Positions 54,409 to 62,906 of a DNA stretch of 64,000 bases are shown piece after piece. Source of the stretch: Microvirga flocculans ATCC BAA-817. Its GTDB lineage: Bacteria; Pseudomonadota; Alphaproteobacteria; Rhizobiales; Beijerinckiaceae. The notes beneath the pieces are model-generated. The model was not told the origin of the DNA. It was given only the letters and a program-made list of their open reading frames with translations, and searched no databases. A program made the translations under genes and the position numbers. The DNA lies in contig NZ_KI912469.1 in assembly GCF_000518665.1 (NCBI RefSeq), forward strand, positions 3,376 to 67,375, given 5' to 3'. The stretch's first letter is position 1, and every line of letters begins with the position of its first letter.

Positions 54409-56322
54409 ATGCCTCCCTCCACCGCCGTCCCGCCGACAGGCGCCGCCCGGTCCAAGCCGAGCGGCTTGGTCACTACCTGGAAGAAGCTCTGGCCCTATCT
54501 CTGGCCCCATGGCAGGCCCGATCTCCAGCGGCGCGTCTTCCTGGCCTTCGCCCTGCTGCTCGTCGCCAAGGGCGTGACCATGGTGACGCCGTTCGCCTTC
54601 AAATGGGCGACGGATGCCCTGGTGGCCGTCACCGGCAACGCGACCCAGGCGACGGAAGCCGCGGCCACGGCGGGCTCCTGGCTCTGGAAGGCGCCGATTC
54701 TTCTGACCGTCATCTACGGCGTCACCCGGATTCTCATGGCGGTTCTGACGCAGGTGCGCGACGGCATCTTCGCCAAGGTCGCCATGCATGCGGTGCGCAA
54801 TCTCGCCCTGCAGACCTTCGAGCACATGCACCGCCTCTCCCTGCGCTTCCACCTGGAGCGCAAGACCGGTGGCCTGACCCGGGTTCTGGAGCGCGGCCGC
54901 GAGGGCATCGAGGAGCTGTCGCGCCTTGTGGTACTCACGCTCCTTCCGACGATCCTCGAATTCGTTCTCGTGCTGGGCCTGCTCGCCTGGGAGTTCAACT
55001 GGGTCTATTCGCTCGTCGTCTTCGTGATGGTGGTCGTCTACCTTGCCTATACCTACAAGGCGACCCAGTGGCGGATTTCCATCCGCAAGCAGATGAACGA
55101 TTCCGACACGGACGCCAACACCAAGGCGGTCGACTCGCTGCTCAACTACGAGACGGTCAAGTATTTCGGCGCCGAGCAGCGCGAGACCGCGCGCTATGAC
55201 CGCTCCATGGAGCGCTTCGAGAGGGCCTCGACCCAGACCTACACCTCGCTTGCCGTGCTCAATGCGGGCCAGGCGGTGATCTTCTCCATCGGCATGGCCA
55301 TCGTGATGGTGCTGGCCGCGCGCGACATCATGGACGGGCGCGCGTCCATCGGCAGCTTCGTCCTCGTCAACGCCATGCTGGTTCAGCTCTACATTCCGCT
55401 GAACTTCATGGGCATGCTCTACCGCGAGATCAAACAGGCCCTGATCGATATCGACGACATGTTCTCGATCATCGACCGCAATCCCGAGATCCAGGACAAG
55501 CCGGGCGCGCAGCCGCTTCAGGTGAAGCAGGCGGTGGTGCGCTTCGAGGACGTGCATTTCGCCTATATCCCCGAGCGGCCGATCCTGAAGGGCGTGACCT
55601 TCGAGGTGCCGGCAGGCCACACGGTCGCCATCGTCGGCCCCTCGGGCGCGGGCAAGTCCACCATCTCGCGCCTGCTGTTCCGCTTCTACGAGCCCACGAG
55701 CGGCCGGATCCTCATCGACGGCCAGAACATCGCCGACGTGCAGCAGACCTCGCTGCGCAAGGTCATCGGCATGGTCCCGCAGGACACGGTGCTGTTCAAC
55801 GACACCATCGGCTACAACATCCAGTACGGCCGCTGGGACGCGACCCCGGAGGAGGTGAGGGAGGCCGCCCGCCTCGCCCAGATCGACCGCTTCATCGGCC
55901 TCCTGCCGGAGGGCTACGACACGCCGGTGGGCGAGCGCGGCCTGAAGCTCTCGGGCGGCGAGAAGCAGCGCGTGGCCATTGCCCGCACCATTCTGAAGGC
56001 GCCGCCCATCCTCGTGCTCGACGAGGCGACCTCGGCGCTGGACACCTTCACCGAGAAGGAGATCCAGGACGCCCTCGACCGGGTCAGCCGCGGCCGCACC
56101 ACCCTCGTGATCGCCCATCGGTTGTCCACAGTGATCGGGGCCGACGAGATCATCGTCCTCGACCAGGGGCGGGTGGTCGAGCGCGGCAACCATGCGAGCC
56201 TGCTGGAGCTCGGCGGGGTCTATGCGGCCATGTGGAACCGCCAGCGCGAGGCCGATCAGGCCCGCGAAACCCTCAAGCGGGCCGAAGAGGAAGAGCGCAG
56301 CCCGGCGAGCGTGACAGGTTGA
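54409..56322 (+). CDS. Atm1-type ABC exporter (fused permease and ATPase)
   Basis: A 637-residue half-transporter that acts as a homodimer. The membrane domain (residues about 45-350) has the Atm1 signature SLLNYETVKYFGAEQRETAR and GQAVIFSIGMAIVMVLAARD. In the ATPase part, Walker A is IVGPSGAGKSTISRL, the signature is LKLSGGEKQRVAIARTIL and Walker B is ILVLDEATSALD. Relatives in bacteria export glutathione-metal complexes or glutathione derivatives, and in mitochondria a sulfur species for cytosolic Fe-S assembly. The ATG at 54409 starts at MPPSTAVPPTG. psd follows after 57 bp. Confidence 0.93.
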   Translation: MPPSTAVPPTGAARSKPSGLVTTWKKLWPYLWPHGRPDLQRRVFLAFALLLVAKGVTMVTPFAFKWATDALVAVTGNATQATEAAATAGSWLWKAPILLTVIYGVTRILMAVLTQVRDGIFAKVAMHAVRNLALQTFEHMHRLSLRFHLERKTGGLTRVLERGREGIEELSRLVVLTLLPTILEFVLVLGLLAWEFNWVYSLVVFVMVVVYLAYTYKATQWRISIRKQMNDSDTDANTKAVDSLLNYETVKYFGAEQRETARYDRSMERFERASTQTYTSLAVLNAGQAVIFSIGMAIVMVLAARDIMDGRASIGSFVLVNAMLVQLYIPLNFMGMLYREIKQALIDIDDMFSIIDRNPEIQDKPGAQPLQVKQAVVRFEDVHFAYIPERPILKGVTFEVPAGHTVAIVGPSGAGKSTISRLLFRFYEPTSGRILIDGQNIADVQQTSLRKVIGMVPQDTVLFNDTIGYNIQYGRWDATPEEVREAARLAQIDRFIGLLPEGYDTPVGERGLKLSGGEKQRVAIARTILKAPPILVLDEATSALDTFTEKEIQDALDRVSRGRTTLVIAHRLSTVIGADEIIVLDQGRVVERGNHASLLELGGVYAAMWNRQREADQARETLKRAEEEERSPASVTG

Positions 56323-56379
56323 CGGGAACGCCGTTGCCTGCCATCCCCCCCACCCAAATGCTCCTGAGGTTGTGAAAAT

Positions 56380-57081
56380 ATGTCCGATATTCTGGATTCG
56401 ATGCGGCGCGTCCTCGTGCCGATCCACAAGGAAGGGTATCCCTTCATCCTGATCGCGCTCTTCGCGACGGTTCTCCTGGCATGGCTCTGGTCGCCGCTGG
56501 GCTGGATCGGGGCGATCCTGACCGTCTGGGTCTGCTACTTCTTCCGCGATCCGCCGCGGGTAACGCCTCTGCGGGAAGGGCTCGTGGTCTCCCCCGCGGA
56601 CGGCCGGGTGAGCCTCATCACCACCGCCGTGCCCCCGGCCGAGCTCGACCTGCCGCCGGAGCCAATGACCCGCATCTCGGTGTTCATGAACGTGTTCGAT
56701 TGCCATGTGAACCGCTCGCCGGTCACGGGGCGGATCGCCCAGATCCTCTACACTCCAGGCCTGTTCCTGAACGCGGAGCTCGACAAGGCGAGCGAGGACA
56801 ACGAGCGCAACGCCCTCGTCATAGAGACCGCCAACACCAAGATCGGCGTGGTTCAGATCGCCGGCCTCGTGGCGCGCCGCATCGTCTCCTTCGTGAAGGT
56901 GGGCGATTCCTTGAGCACCGGCGAGCGGTTCGGCCTGATCCGGTTCGGCTCCCGCCTCGACATCTACGTGCCGCTCAGCGCCCAGGTTCTCGTCGGCCTC
57001 GGTCAGACCGCCGTGGCAGGCGAGACGGTGCTGGCCGACCTGACGGCGGGCGAACCCGCTCGCCAGTACCGCGTCGGATAA
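56380..57081 (+). CDS. psd: Phosphatidylserine decarboxylase proenzyme, short type
   Basis: A 233-residue pyruvoyl enzyme of the short bacterial type that makes phosphatidylethanolamine. An N-terminal membrane segment ([16 protein letters not shown]) precedes the conserved [36 protein letters not shown] and GKVGDS-like [20 protein letters not shown]. The self-cleavage site is the Gly-Ser in [12 protein letters not shown], where Ser becomes the pyruvoyl group. pssA, which makes its substrate, is next in the same direction, separated by a repeat-bearing gap of 234 bp. Confidence 0.95.
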   Translation: MSDILDSMRRVLVPIHKEGYPFILIALFATVLLAWLWSPLGWIGAILTVWVCYFFRDPPRVTPLREGLVVSPADGRVSLITTAVPPAELDLPPEPMTRISVFMNVFDCHVNRSPVTGRIAQILYTPGLFLNAELDKASEDNERNALVIETANTKIGVVQIAGLVARRIVSFVKVGDSLSTGERFGLIRFGSRLDIYVPLSAQVLVGLGQTAVAGETVLADLTAGEPARQYRVG

Positions 57082-57261
57082 AGCTCGGCTTCCGCACGAC
57101 GCCTGAAAGGGCGTGACACAGGCTCAGATGCAGTTCCCCGCTTGGGGAATGCGCCCCTGAGCCGGTTGCCGGTTCGGCATGGGCCTGGCGCATCGCGCGG
57201 AAAATGGAGGGCTGCGGTTCCTCCGTGCGCGGGGTTCGCGATCCAAGGGAATGAGCGCCGG

Positions 57262-57306
57262 ATGAGGCCCAAAAGTGGTTTTCACTTTCGGGCCCGATGC
57301 TTTAGA
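57262..57306. repeat. Palindromic repeat between psd and pssA
   Basis: GGCCCAAAAGTG and CACTTTCGGGCC form imperfect arms around a short centre (GTTTT). In reverse it reads AAGCATCGGGCCCGAAAGTG, the common Rhizobiales form of the AAAAGTGGG family at 1309 and 52157. It ends 10 bp before the pssA start codon, so it may influence pssA translation. Confidence 0.7.
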
Positions 57307-57315
57307 TGTCATGCC

Positions 57316-58188
57316 ATGAGCGACCTTTTTCCTCCCTTCGCCCCCGATCCGAACGAGCCGCGCCGCCGGCTCTTCAAGCCGGTTCCGGTCCGCGTCATCA
57401 TTCCGAACATCATCACCCTGATCGCCCTGTGCCTGGGACTCACGGCGATCCGTCTGGCCTTCGAGGGACGCTATGAGCCGGCGGTGGTCGCCATCGTGGT
57501 GGCGGCGTTGCTCGACGGGGTCGACGGCCGGGTGGCGCGCCTGCTCAAGGGCACGTCGCGCTTCGGCGCGGAGCTCGACTCGCTCGCCGATTTCGTGAAT
57601 TTCGGCGTGACGCCCGCTCTCATTCTCTACAGCTTCCTGCTCCACGAATTGAAGGCGGTCGGCTGGATCGCCGTGCTGGTCTTCGCCATCGCGATGGTGC
57701 TGCGCCTCGCCCGCTTCAACGTGATGCTCGACGATCCCCACCGGCCCGAATGGAAGAAGAACTTCTTCACCGGCATGCCCGCGCCCGCCGGCGCGCTGAC
57801 CTCGATGCTGCCCCTCTACCTGTCGTTCCTGGGCGTCTCGGTCGGTCCCGCCGCCGCGCCCCTGGCGCTGGTCTACCTGCTCGGGCTCGCCTTCCTCATG
57901 GTGTCGACCATCCCCGTCTATTCGGGCAAGACCATCGGCCTCAAGGTGCCGCGCCAATGGGTCCTGCCAATCTTCGTCCTGTCGGTGGCCGTCTTCGGGC
58001 TCCTGGCGAACTTCCCCTGGGAGATGCTCACGGCGATCACCGTGCTGTTCCTCGGCTCGATTCCCTTCAGCGTCATGCGCTACCGCCAGCTCGACCGTGC
58101 TCATGCCGCCCAGGCGGCGCAAGCTCCGGGCCAGGCTTCCGACCAAGCTTCCTCGGCGGTGTCGGAGCCTGAGCCTCCCTCCGCTTGA
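57316..58188 (+). CDS. pssA: CDP-diacylglycerol--serine O-phosphatidyltransferase
   Basis: A 290-residue integral membrane enzyme making phosphatidylserine. The CDP-alcohol phosphotransferase motif D-G-x2-A-R-x8-G-x3-D-x3-D is met by DGRVARLLKGTSRFGAELDS followed by LAD. Helices include IIPNIITLIALCLGLTAIRL and VLPIFVLSVAVFGLL. A 30-residue Ala/Gln/Pro tail is low in complexity. The ATG at 57316 (MSDLFPPFAPDPNEP) is preferred, since the frame upstream is non-coding repeat. Together with psd it supplies phosphatidylethanolamine. Confidence 0.95.
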   Translation: MSDLFPPFAPDPNEPRRRLFKPVPVRVIIPNIITLIALCLGLTAIRLAFEGRYEPAVVAIVVAALLDGVDGRVARLLKGTSRFGAELDSLADFVNFGVTPALILYSFLLHELKAVGWIAVLVFAIAMVLRLARFNVMLDDPHRPEWKKNFFTGMPAPAGALTSMLPLYLSFLGVSVGPAAAPLALVYLLGLAFLMVSTIPVYSGKTIGLKVPRQWVLPIFVLSVAVFGLLANFPWEMLTAITVLFLGSIPFSVMRYRQLDRAHAAQAAQAPGQASDQASSAVSEPEPPSA

Positions 58189-58259
58189 TTCCGGCGCTTC
58201 CGGTGCCAAGTTGTTACCGGGCTTAGCTTTGTAGCCTTACGATTGATCCTGGGGATTGA

Positions 58260-58937
58260 ATGGAATCCCGGAGCGTGGAGAGAAAAGTGGCGTCGTCTTC
58301 CGAGGTGTCGAATCCCAACGGTTATCCGAAGCTCGTTCTCGCATCCGCATCGCCCCGCAGGCTGGCCCTCCTGCAGCAGGCGGGAATCGAGCCCGACGCC
58401 CTTCTCCCGGCGGATGTGGACGAGACGCCCCTGAAGAGCGAGGGGGCCAAGGAACTGGCCAAGCGCCTTGCCCGCTCCAAGGCGGAGGTGGCCCGGAAGG
58501 TGGCGCGCACCCGCGAGGACCTGAAGAGCGCCTATATCCTCTCGGCCGACACGGTCGTGGTGGTCGGCAGGCGCATTCTCCCCAAGGCCGAGGTGGTGGA
58601 CGAGGCGGCCGGGTGCCTGCGCCTGCTGTCCGGACGCCAGCATCGGGTCTATACCTCCATCTGCCTCATCACCCCCAAGGACGCCATCCGCGAACGTCTC
58701 GTAGAGACGCGGGTGCGCTTCAAGCGCCTGTCGCGGGACGAGTTCGAGCGCTATCTCGCCTCGGGCGAATGGCGCGGCAAAGCGGGCGGCTACGCGATCC
58801 AGGGCCTCGCAGGCACCTTCGTCGTCAAGCTCGTGGGCTCCTACTCCAACGTGGTCGGATTGCCTCTCTACGAGGCGGTCGGCCTGCTCGACGGAGAAGG
58901 CTATCCCGTCCGGTCGAGCTGGCTCGAGGCGGCCTGA
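58260..58937 (+). CDS. maf: Maf family nucleoside triphosphate pyrophosphatase
   Basis: A 225-residue house-cleaning enzyme. Family motifs are [38 protein letters not shown], the [20 protein letters not shown] segment and [10 protein letters not shown]. The YAIQG form with a DTVV motif belongs to the Maf/YhdE-YceF class that hydrolyses non-canonical or modified nucleotides. The first 20 residues before YPKLVLA are longer than usual, and a later start is possible. yacG follows, with a tandem repeat between them. Confidence 0.9.
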   Translation: MESRSVERKVASSSEVSNPNGYPKLVLASASPRRLALLQQAGIEPDALLPADVDETPLKSEGAKELAKRLARSKAEVARKVARTREDLKSAYILSADTVVVVGRRILPKAEVVDEAAGCLRLLSGRQHRVYTSICLITPKDAIRERLVETRVRFKRLSRDEFERYLASGEWRGKAGGYAIQGLAGTFVVKLVGSYSNVVGLPLYEAVGLLDGEGYPVRSSWLEAA

Positions 58938-58947
58938 GCCCGTCAAT

Positions 58948-58989
58948 CCCTTCAAGAACGCAATCTTGCCCTTCAAGAACGCAATCTTG
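58948..58989. repeat. Tandem duplication of a 21-bp unit
   Basis: Two perfect adjacent copies (58948-58968 and 58969-58989) of a unit beginning CCCTTCAAGAACGC and ending AATCTTG. Each unit holds CAAGA and TCTTG 6 nt apart, so two small hairpins could form in the maf-yacG spacer. Confidence 0.9.
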
Positions 58990-59042
58990 TGCCGGCGCGG
59001 GCGGGCAACCATGTTGCCGGTCAGCAAGGAAAGGAGGCTGGC

Positions 59043-59246
59043 ATGAATGCCGCCAACGAGAACAAGCCCCTGGCCTCGACGGGCAAGTGCCCGATCTGCG
59101 GAAAGCCGAGCGATCAGCAGTACCGGCCCTTCTGCTCCAAGCGCTGCGCGGACGTGGATCTGAACCGCTGGCTGTCCGGCACCTACGCCATCCCCGTCGT
59201 CGAAAGCGAGCCGGACGATCCGGATGAGGACGACCGCCAGGCCTGA
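59043..59246 (+). CDS. yacG: DNA gyrase inhibitor YacG
   Basis: A 67-residue zinc protein. The Cys4 site is KCPICGKPS and RPFCSKRCADVDLNRWLSGT, the family signature. An acidic tail (ESEPDDPDEDDRQA) follows. E. coli YacG binds GyrB and blocks gyrase. The ATG at 59043 has AAGGAGGC 2-6 nt upstream; the in-frame start 18 codons earlier is not needed. In many proteobacteria yacG neighbours maf, as here. Confidence 0.93.
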   Translation: MNAANENKPLASTGKCPICGKPSDQQYRPFCSKRCADVDLNRWLSGTYAIPVVESEPDDPDEDDRQA

Positions 59247-59281
59247 CCGAAAATTCCCGGAATTTTTGTCGCTCGACCCGC

Positions 59282-59310
59282 TGGACATGCGGTCCATGTC
59301 TGACTATACA
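59282..59310 (+). promoter_or_regulatory. Sigma-70-type promoter of the tRNA-Phe gene
   Basis: TGGACA (59282-59287), a 17-bp spacer and TATACA (59305-59310) precede the tRNA by 38 bp. The match is close to the TTGACA/TATAAT consensus. A short 5' leader would be removed by RNase P. Confidence 0.65.
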
Positions 59311-59348
59311 CCCCTCCACGACGCGCACGGCTTCGCCGCGCATCGGAT

Positions 59349-59424
59349 GCCCAGGTAGCTCAGTTGGTAGAGCATGCGACTGAAAATCGCAGTGTCGGTG
59401 GTTCGATTCCGCCCCTGGGCACCA
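59349..59424 (+). tRNA. tRNA-Phe (anticodon GAA)
   Basis: The acceptor GCCCAGG pairs with CCTGGGC, the D arm is GCTC..GAGC, the anticodon stem TGCGA/TCGCA encloses CTGAAAA with GAA in the middle, and the T arm is GGTGG-TTCGATT-CCGCC. CCA is encoded at 59422-59424. No integrase or displaced 3'-end copy was seen downstream. Confidence 0.97.
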
Positions 59425-59527
59425 CTCTCTTTTCCCAAAGATATCGAAGGTTTGAAGAGTGCCGGTACCGCTCGGCGGCCAATGCTTGACGCATTGAGAA
59501 TGGCCGGGTCCGTCTCCGCTCCGACGC

Positions 59528-59686
59528 TTATATGCGCGGTTTAGGCTTGGTCGTGACGGTAGCTGGAGGCAGCGGGGCGAAGGCCTTGATCGCCTCGCCG
59601 AAGACGAAGCCGATGAGCAGGCCGCCGATGATGATGAGCGGCAGCTGGCGCCATTCAATCCGGGGGCTTGTCGAAACCCGTCTCAT
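59528..59686 (-). CDS. 52-residue single-helix membrane protein
   Basis: The minus strand encodes MRRVSTSPRIEWRQLPLIII followed by GGLLIGFVFGEAIKAFAPLP and a tail PATVTTKPKPRI. One membrane helix spans about residues 16-32. The Shine-Dalgarno is excellent: GGAGGTC ends 2 nt before the ATG. The tail is Pro/Lys/Thr-rich. No family is recognised. It faces the tRNA-Phe gene and has its own promoter region shared with nothing obvious upstream. Confidence 0.65.
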   Translation of the reverse strand: MRRVSTSPRIEWRQLPLIIIGGLLIGFVFGEAIKAFAPLPPATVTTKPKPRI

Positions 59687-59786
59687 AAGACCTCCTTGCG
59701 CCCTGTCGCGCTGGTCTCTCTCAGCGGCCGTCGCGTTGACCGGTCTGGACGATCATACGCAATCCGGGTGGAAGTGAAACAACTCC

Positions 59787-59836
59787 AGAGAGAGCCGCTG
59801 CGCCGATGGATTCCTCCATGGGCAGCGGCTCTCTCT
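59787..59836 (-). terminator. Large hairpin terminating the RTX gene at 59.8 kb
   Basis: AGAGAGAGCCGCTGC (59787-59801) is fully complementary to GCAGCGGCTCTCTCT (59822-59836). The 20-nt intervening sequence can form an inner ATGGA/TCCAT stem. It begins 10 bp past the RTX stop codon on the minus strand. Confidence 0.75.
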
Positions 59837-59845
59837 CTTTGCCGG

Positions 59846-60613
59846 TCACAGCATGAAGTAAGCCTTGGAGACGCTCGCAAGGTTCTTCAGGTGGATCGAA
59901 AAGTCCGCGTTTCCGTCGCCGTTCACATCGCCGCTCACGATGACGCCGCTGCCGTATTTCTCGTAGCGCAGCTCGCCGGCCTTCTGATGGAAGGCGTTCT
60001 TGCCGATGAAGCTGAAGGCCTGGTTTCCGGCGGCCTTCGTGTTGGCGTCGATGGAGCGCAGATCGATCCTGTCTCCCTGCGTGTAGGAGAAGTCATAGAT
60101 CGTGTCGCGCCCGCTCGCGAAGACCGTGCTGTCCTTGGTGGACTTGAAGGTGAACGCATCGGCGCCGAGGCCGCCGTAGAGCTTGTCGGCTCCCAGCCTG
60201 CCATAGAGCATGTCCTTGCCGTTGAACCCTTCCAGCTTGTCGTTGCCGAGGCCGCCGGTGATGTTGTCGTTGCCGGAGAGCACAGTACGGAAGACCCGAA
60301 GATCGTCCGCCCCCGAGAGCGTCTCCGCCGCAGCGGCGATGCTCGTGGCGGAGATGGACGCGCCCGTGATGGAGGCGGTCTTCGTTCCGTAATAATAGGC
60401 CGCATAGCTCGTCACGGTCCCGCCGATCGGCGTGCCGTTAACGTCGTAGTTGAAGCCGGTTCCCCTGAATTCGTCCCGCCTGGAGCCGCTCGCATTGTAG
60501 TTCGCGCTGAAGCGGGTCGAGGACCGGCTGTAGCTGTAGGCGTAAAGGAGATTGCTCAGGTCGATATCGGCCAGATCGAACCCATACGCGCTGTTCCAGG
60601 TCAGTGTTGCCAT
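59846..60613 (-). CDS. RTX-type calcium-binding protein
   Basis: A 255-residue protein without a classical signal peptide, expected to leave by a type I system. The N-terminal 120 residues (MATLTWNSAYGFDLADIDLS; YSYSRSSTRFSANYNASGSR) are unrecognised and tyrosine/serine-rich. A short RTX block follows at 130-170 (GNDNITGGLGNDKLEG, GKDMLYGRLGADKLYGGLGA). The end is a serralysin-like C-terminal domain (IYDFSYTQGDRIDLRSIDAN; IVSGDVNGDGNADFSIHLKN). The ATG at 60613 is chosen because a GAGGGGG site precedes it, although that site lies inside a hairpin. The role of the N-terminal part is unknown. Confidence 0.88.
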   Translation of the reverse strand: MATLTWNSAYGFDLADIDLSNLLYAYSYSRSSTRFSANYNASGSRRDEFRGTGFNYDVNGTPIGGTVTSYAAYYYGTKTASITGASISATSIAAAAETLSGADDLRVFRTVLSGNDNITGGLGNDKLEGFNGKDMLYGRLGADKLYGGLGADAFTFKSTKDSTVFASGRDTIYDFSYTQGDRIDLRSIDANTKAAGNQAFSFIGKNAFHQKAGELRYEKYGSGVIVSGDVNGDGNADFSIHLKNLASVSKAYFML

Positions 60614-60637
60614 GATTCCCCCTCTAAATGGAGGGGG
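60614..60637 (-). promoter_or_regulatory. Hairpin sequestering the RTX gene Shine-Dalgarno
   Basis: On the minus strand CCCCCTC, a 6-nt loop CATTTA, then GAGGGGG lie 4 nt before the ATG. All seven bases of the ribosome site pair in the stem. Translation would need melting or an opening factor, as in RNA thermometers or translational switches. Confidence 0.6.
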
Positions 60638-60705
60638 TGTAGCCTGCGGTCCGGGGCGAGACAACTATCCTGATGCGGGAGCGGCGGCGCATCCCGGCGG
60701 GTGCC

Positions 60706-60984
60706 TCATGCTTTTCGGCTGCGGGCGTCCTGGAGCTTCTCCATGAGCGCCTTGAGGGTCTCGGCGGCCTTCACGCCCCGGATGGCCACGGCTCCACGGT
60801 CGATGGATTTGCCGTTCTCGTCCTTCCTGCCGTTGAAGAAGGCATCTCGACCCGCCTTGGACATGGCGAGGATCGCTCTGACCTCGCATTCGACACGCCA
60901 CTCCTCCGACCAGGTGCTGATGGATGTGCCGGTCAGCTCGGAGAGAGCCGTGGTGTTTCGTGAGTAGGGCGCTTCATCGGTCAT
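60706..60984 (-). CDS. Small cytoplasmic protein, unknown
   Basis: A 92-residue hydrophilic protein: SRNTTALSELTGTSISTWSE, EWRVECEVRAILAMSKAGRD, FFNGRKDENGKSIDRGAVAI and RGVKAAETLKALMEKLQDAR. It has no membrane segment and is mostly helical by appearance. The ATG at 60984 gives the conserved-looking core; longer versions run into the promoter region of the divergent gene at 61110. No family is recognised. Confidence 0.6.
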   Translation of the reverse strand: MTDEAPYSRNTTALSELTGTSISTWSEEWRVECEVRAILAMSKAGRDAFFNGRKDENGKSIDRGAVAIRGVKAAETLKALMEKLQDARSRKA

Positions 60985-61109
60985 GCGCCGCTTATGCCGT
61001 GCGATGATGAAAAGAGGGTTTCTCGTTCGGCCCGGAAGGGGTACACCATGTCCCGATAGTGGTAGGACGCCTCGCGTCCGATGGGTCCGGTCCAACGAGA
61101 GATGCGTCG

Positions 61110-61529
61110 GTGACGAACCTGGACGAGCTGAAGAATGTCATTGCGCAGACGTGGCGCGACGAGGAAATGGCCTCGTCCGCTTGCCATGGCGTCGATGCCT
61201 ATTCGAAGCTCTGGCCGTATGTTTTCATGGTCAACGACTGGCGGGTCTGGGACGAAAGCGGCCGGGGCCTGAGCCGGGACGTCCTCAGCTGGCTCGAGGG
61301 GCAGGGAAGCGCCTGGGACTTCTATCATCTCATGGAGGAATGGGGGCTCGTGGGCTTCGCCGACCTGAGAACTGCGACGCGCTTCCGCCAGCGCTGGTTC
61401 GGGGCGGTGGAAGTGGTGTCGTCCTCCGGCGGCACCTGGAACCCGCACCCGCTCAACACCAGCTTCGCCCCCGGCCCGATGGACGAGGTTCCGATGCCCG
61501 TGCGCCGAGGCGGACGGACAATCCGATAG
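61110..61529 (+). CDS. Protein of unknown function
   Basis: A 139-residue protein read from GTG 61110 (TNLDELKNVIAQTWRDEEMA) with GAGAG upstream. It is rich in tryptophan and aromatic residues (YSKLWPYVFMVNDWRVWDES; WLEGQGSAWDFYHLMEEWGL; RFRQRWFGAVEVV). It has no signal or helix for the membrane. An in-frame GTG 17 codons earlier is possible but unsupported. No family is recognised. It is divergent from the 92-residue gene. Confidence 0.55.
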   Translation: MTNLDELKNVIAQTWRDEEMASSACHGVDAYSKLWPYVFMVNDWRVWDESGRGLSRDVLSWLEGQGSAWDFYHLMEEWGLVGFADLRTATRFRQRWFGAVEVVSSSGGTWNPHPLNTSFAPGPMDEVPMPVRRGGRTIR

Positions 61530-61583
61530 GCCTGCCGGCCGAACCGTATTCTTGACGGCGCACTGGAAGCCCTTCGCTTCGGC

Positions 61584-62726
61584 TCACCTCTTGGCGCAGA
61601 TCGCGCGCGCCGTCATGCCTGTCGGGCTCTCGCTCGTGGAAAAGCAGTAGACGCCCGTTTCATCCATGTCGAAACGGTCTCCCCGGTTGCAGGTGCCGTT
61701 GACGGGATACTCGTCCTCGCCGCAGCGCGCCATGCACCGGGCCTGGGACGGGCATTCCTGAACGAAAACCCTCAGGATCGTCCCTGCGGGACCCGGCTTT
61801 CCTTCCGGCCCCGCCTTTCCCTCCGGTCCCATGGTGCCGGGCGGACCGGCGGGTCCCGTCAGCCCGGCCGGGCCGATGGGGCCCATGGGTCCCGGAGGTC
61901 CGATAGGGCCGATCTCGCCGGCGATGCCCTGCGGGCCGGGAGGTCCCGCCGGTCCTGGCGGGCCCATGGCCCCTGACGTTCCCGGAGGTCCTGCGGGACC
62001 GGCCGGTCCGGGCTCGCCCCTCGGCCCCGGAGCGCCCTGAGGCCCCTGCGGTCCCTGGTGGCCCGCCAACCCCTGGGGTCCCTGCGGGCCGGGAGGGCCT
62101 GCCGGTCCTTCAGGTCCGGTCGGGCCCGCAGGACCGGCGGGACCCGGCTGTCCTGCGGCCGCGATGCCGTTCTCCATGCTGCCTGGAGGTCCAGGAAGGC
62201 CTTGCACGCCGATGGGACCGGGAGGGCCCTGCGGCCCTTCGGGGCCGGGCTCCCCCTGCGGTCCTGACGGTCCGGCGATGCCCTGCGGTCCCTCCGGTCC
62301 GGCAGGACCCTGGGGGCCCGGCGCTCCATCGCGCCCCGGTTCGCCACGAGGACCTGGGGGACCGGCGGGGCCCGCCGGAGCCTGGGTCGCTACGGTCGAT
62401 CCGGCAGGGCCTCTCTGTCCGCAGAAGCCGATGACCACTTGACGCTGTTCATCGTCGGCCTGGAGGTTCACGATGCAGCCCGCGGGATGATAGGCGAGGC
62501 GGAACGTGAACCGCCCGCTCGCCTCCGCCTTGGTTTCGAAGCGCTCGTCGAGAGTGACCGATGTCTGGCGCGGCTTGCTCAAGCGCCCGACGACGCGCAG
62601 CTCGCCGCCCGCAATCATCGCCTGGTCGACGATGATATCCGCCATGGCGGGATTGCAGCAGGCGATCAGTGCGAATCCGGCCAAAGCCGATTGCACCGAT
62701 GTGAAATCGGCTCTCGTCTTTGCCAT
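61584..62726 (-). CDS. Collagen-like (Gly-X-Y) exported protein
   Basis: A 380-residue protein. A signal-like N-terminus ([20 protein letters not shown], then IACCNPAMA) leads to a small beta-type domain of about 75 residues ([40 protein letters not shown]). A collagen-like region follows with 22 Gly-X-Y triplets, a 7-residue break (ENGIAAA) and 42 more triplets, mostly Gly-Pro-X. The C-terminal 65 residues are cysteine-rich ([28 protein letters not shown]) and may drive trimer formation. It is probably a surface or periplasmic fibre. The first codons lie within a copy of a dispersed repeat; the frame is open to 62792, and a GTG at 62696 is another possible start. Confidence 0.82.
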   Translation of the reverse strand: MAKTRADFTSVQSALAGFALIACCNPAMADIIVDQAMIAGGELRVVGRLSKPRQTSVTLDERFETKAEASGRFTFRLAYHPAGCIVNLQADDEQRQVVIGFCGQRGPAGSTVATQAPAGPAGPPGPRGEPGRDGAPGPQGPAGPEGPQGIAGPSGPQGEPGPEGPQGPPGPIGVQGLPGPPGSMENGIAAAGQPGPAGPAGPTGPEGPAGPPGPQGPQGLAGHQGPQGPQGAPGPRGEPGPAGPAGPPGTSGAMGPPGPAGPPGPQGIAGEIGPIGPPGPMGPIGPAGLTGPAGPPGTMGPEGKAGPEGKPGPAGTILRVFVQECPSQARCMARCGEDEYPVNGTCNRGDRFDMDETGVYCFSTSESPTGMTARAICAKR

Positions 62727-62780
62727 GCCGCATTTGTGGACGGCGAACCGGATCCACTTCGCCGAGGAATGCTCCAACAG
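62711..62780. repeat. Dispersed repeat, GGATCC-centred family, overlapping a gene start
   Basis: Nearly identical to 24881-24947: CTCTCGTCTTTGCCATGCCG, then ACGGCGAACCGGATCCACTT, then CGCCGA. The 7-bp CGGCGAA/TTCGCCG stem is intact. Its ATG (62724-62726) is the probable start codon of the collagen-like gene. Confidence 0.85.
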
Positions 62781-62906
62781 GCGCTCGTACATCGTGCCTT
62801 CCCCGCTCAGAGACGCGAAGCGTCGCCTGAACGGGGGCGGTGGGTCAATTCACCCGGAAGGATATCGCCGAGGCGACATCGCACGCGGAGCGGCCCGCAG
62901 CGGGCG

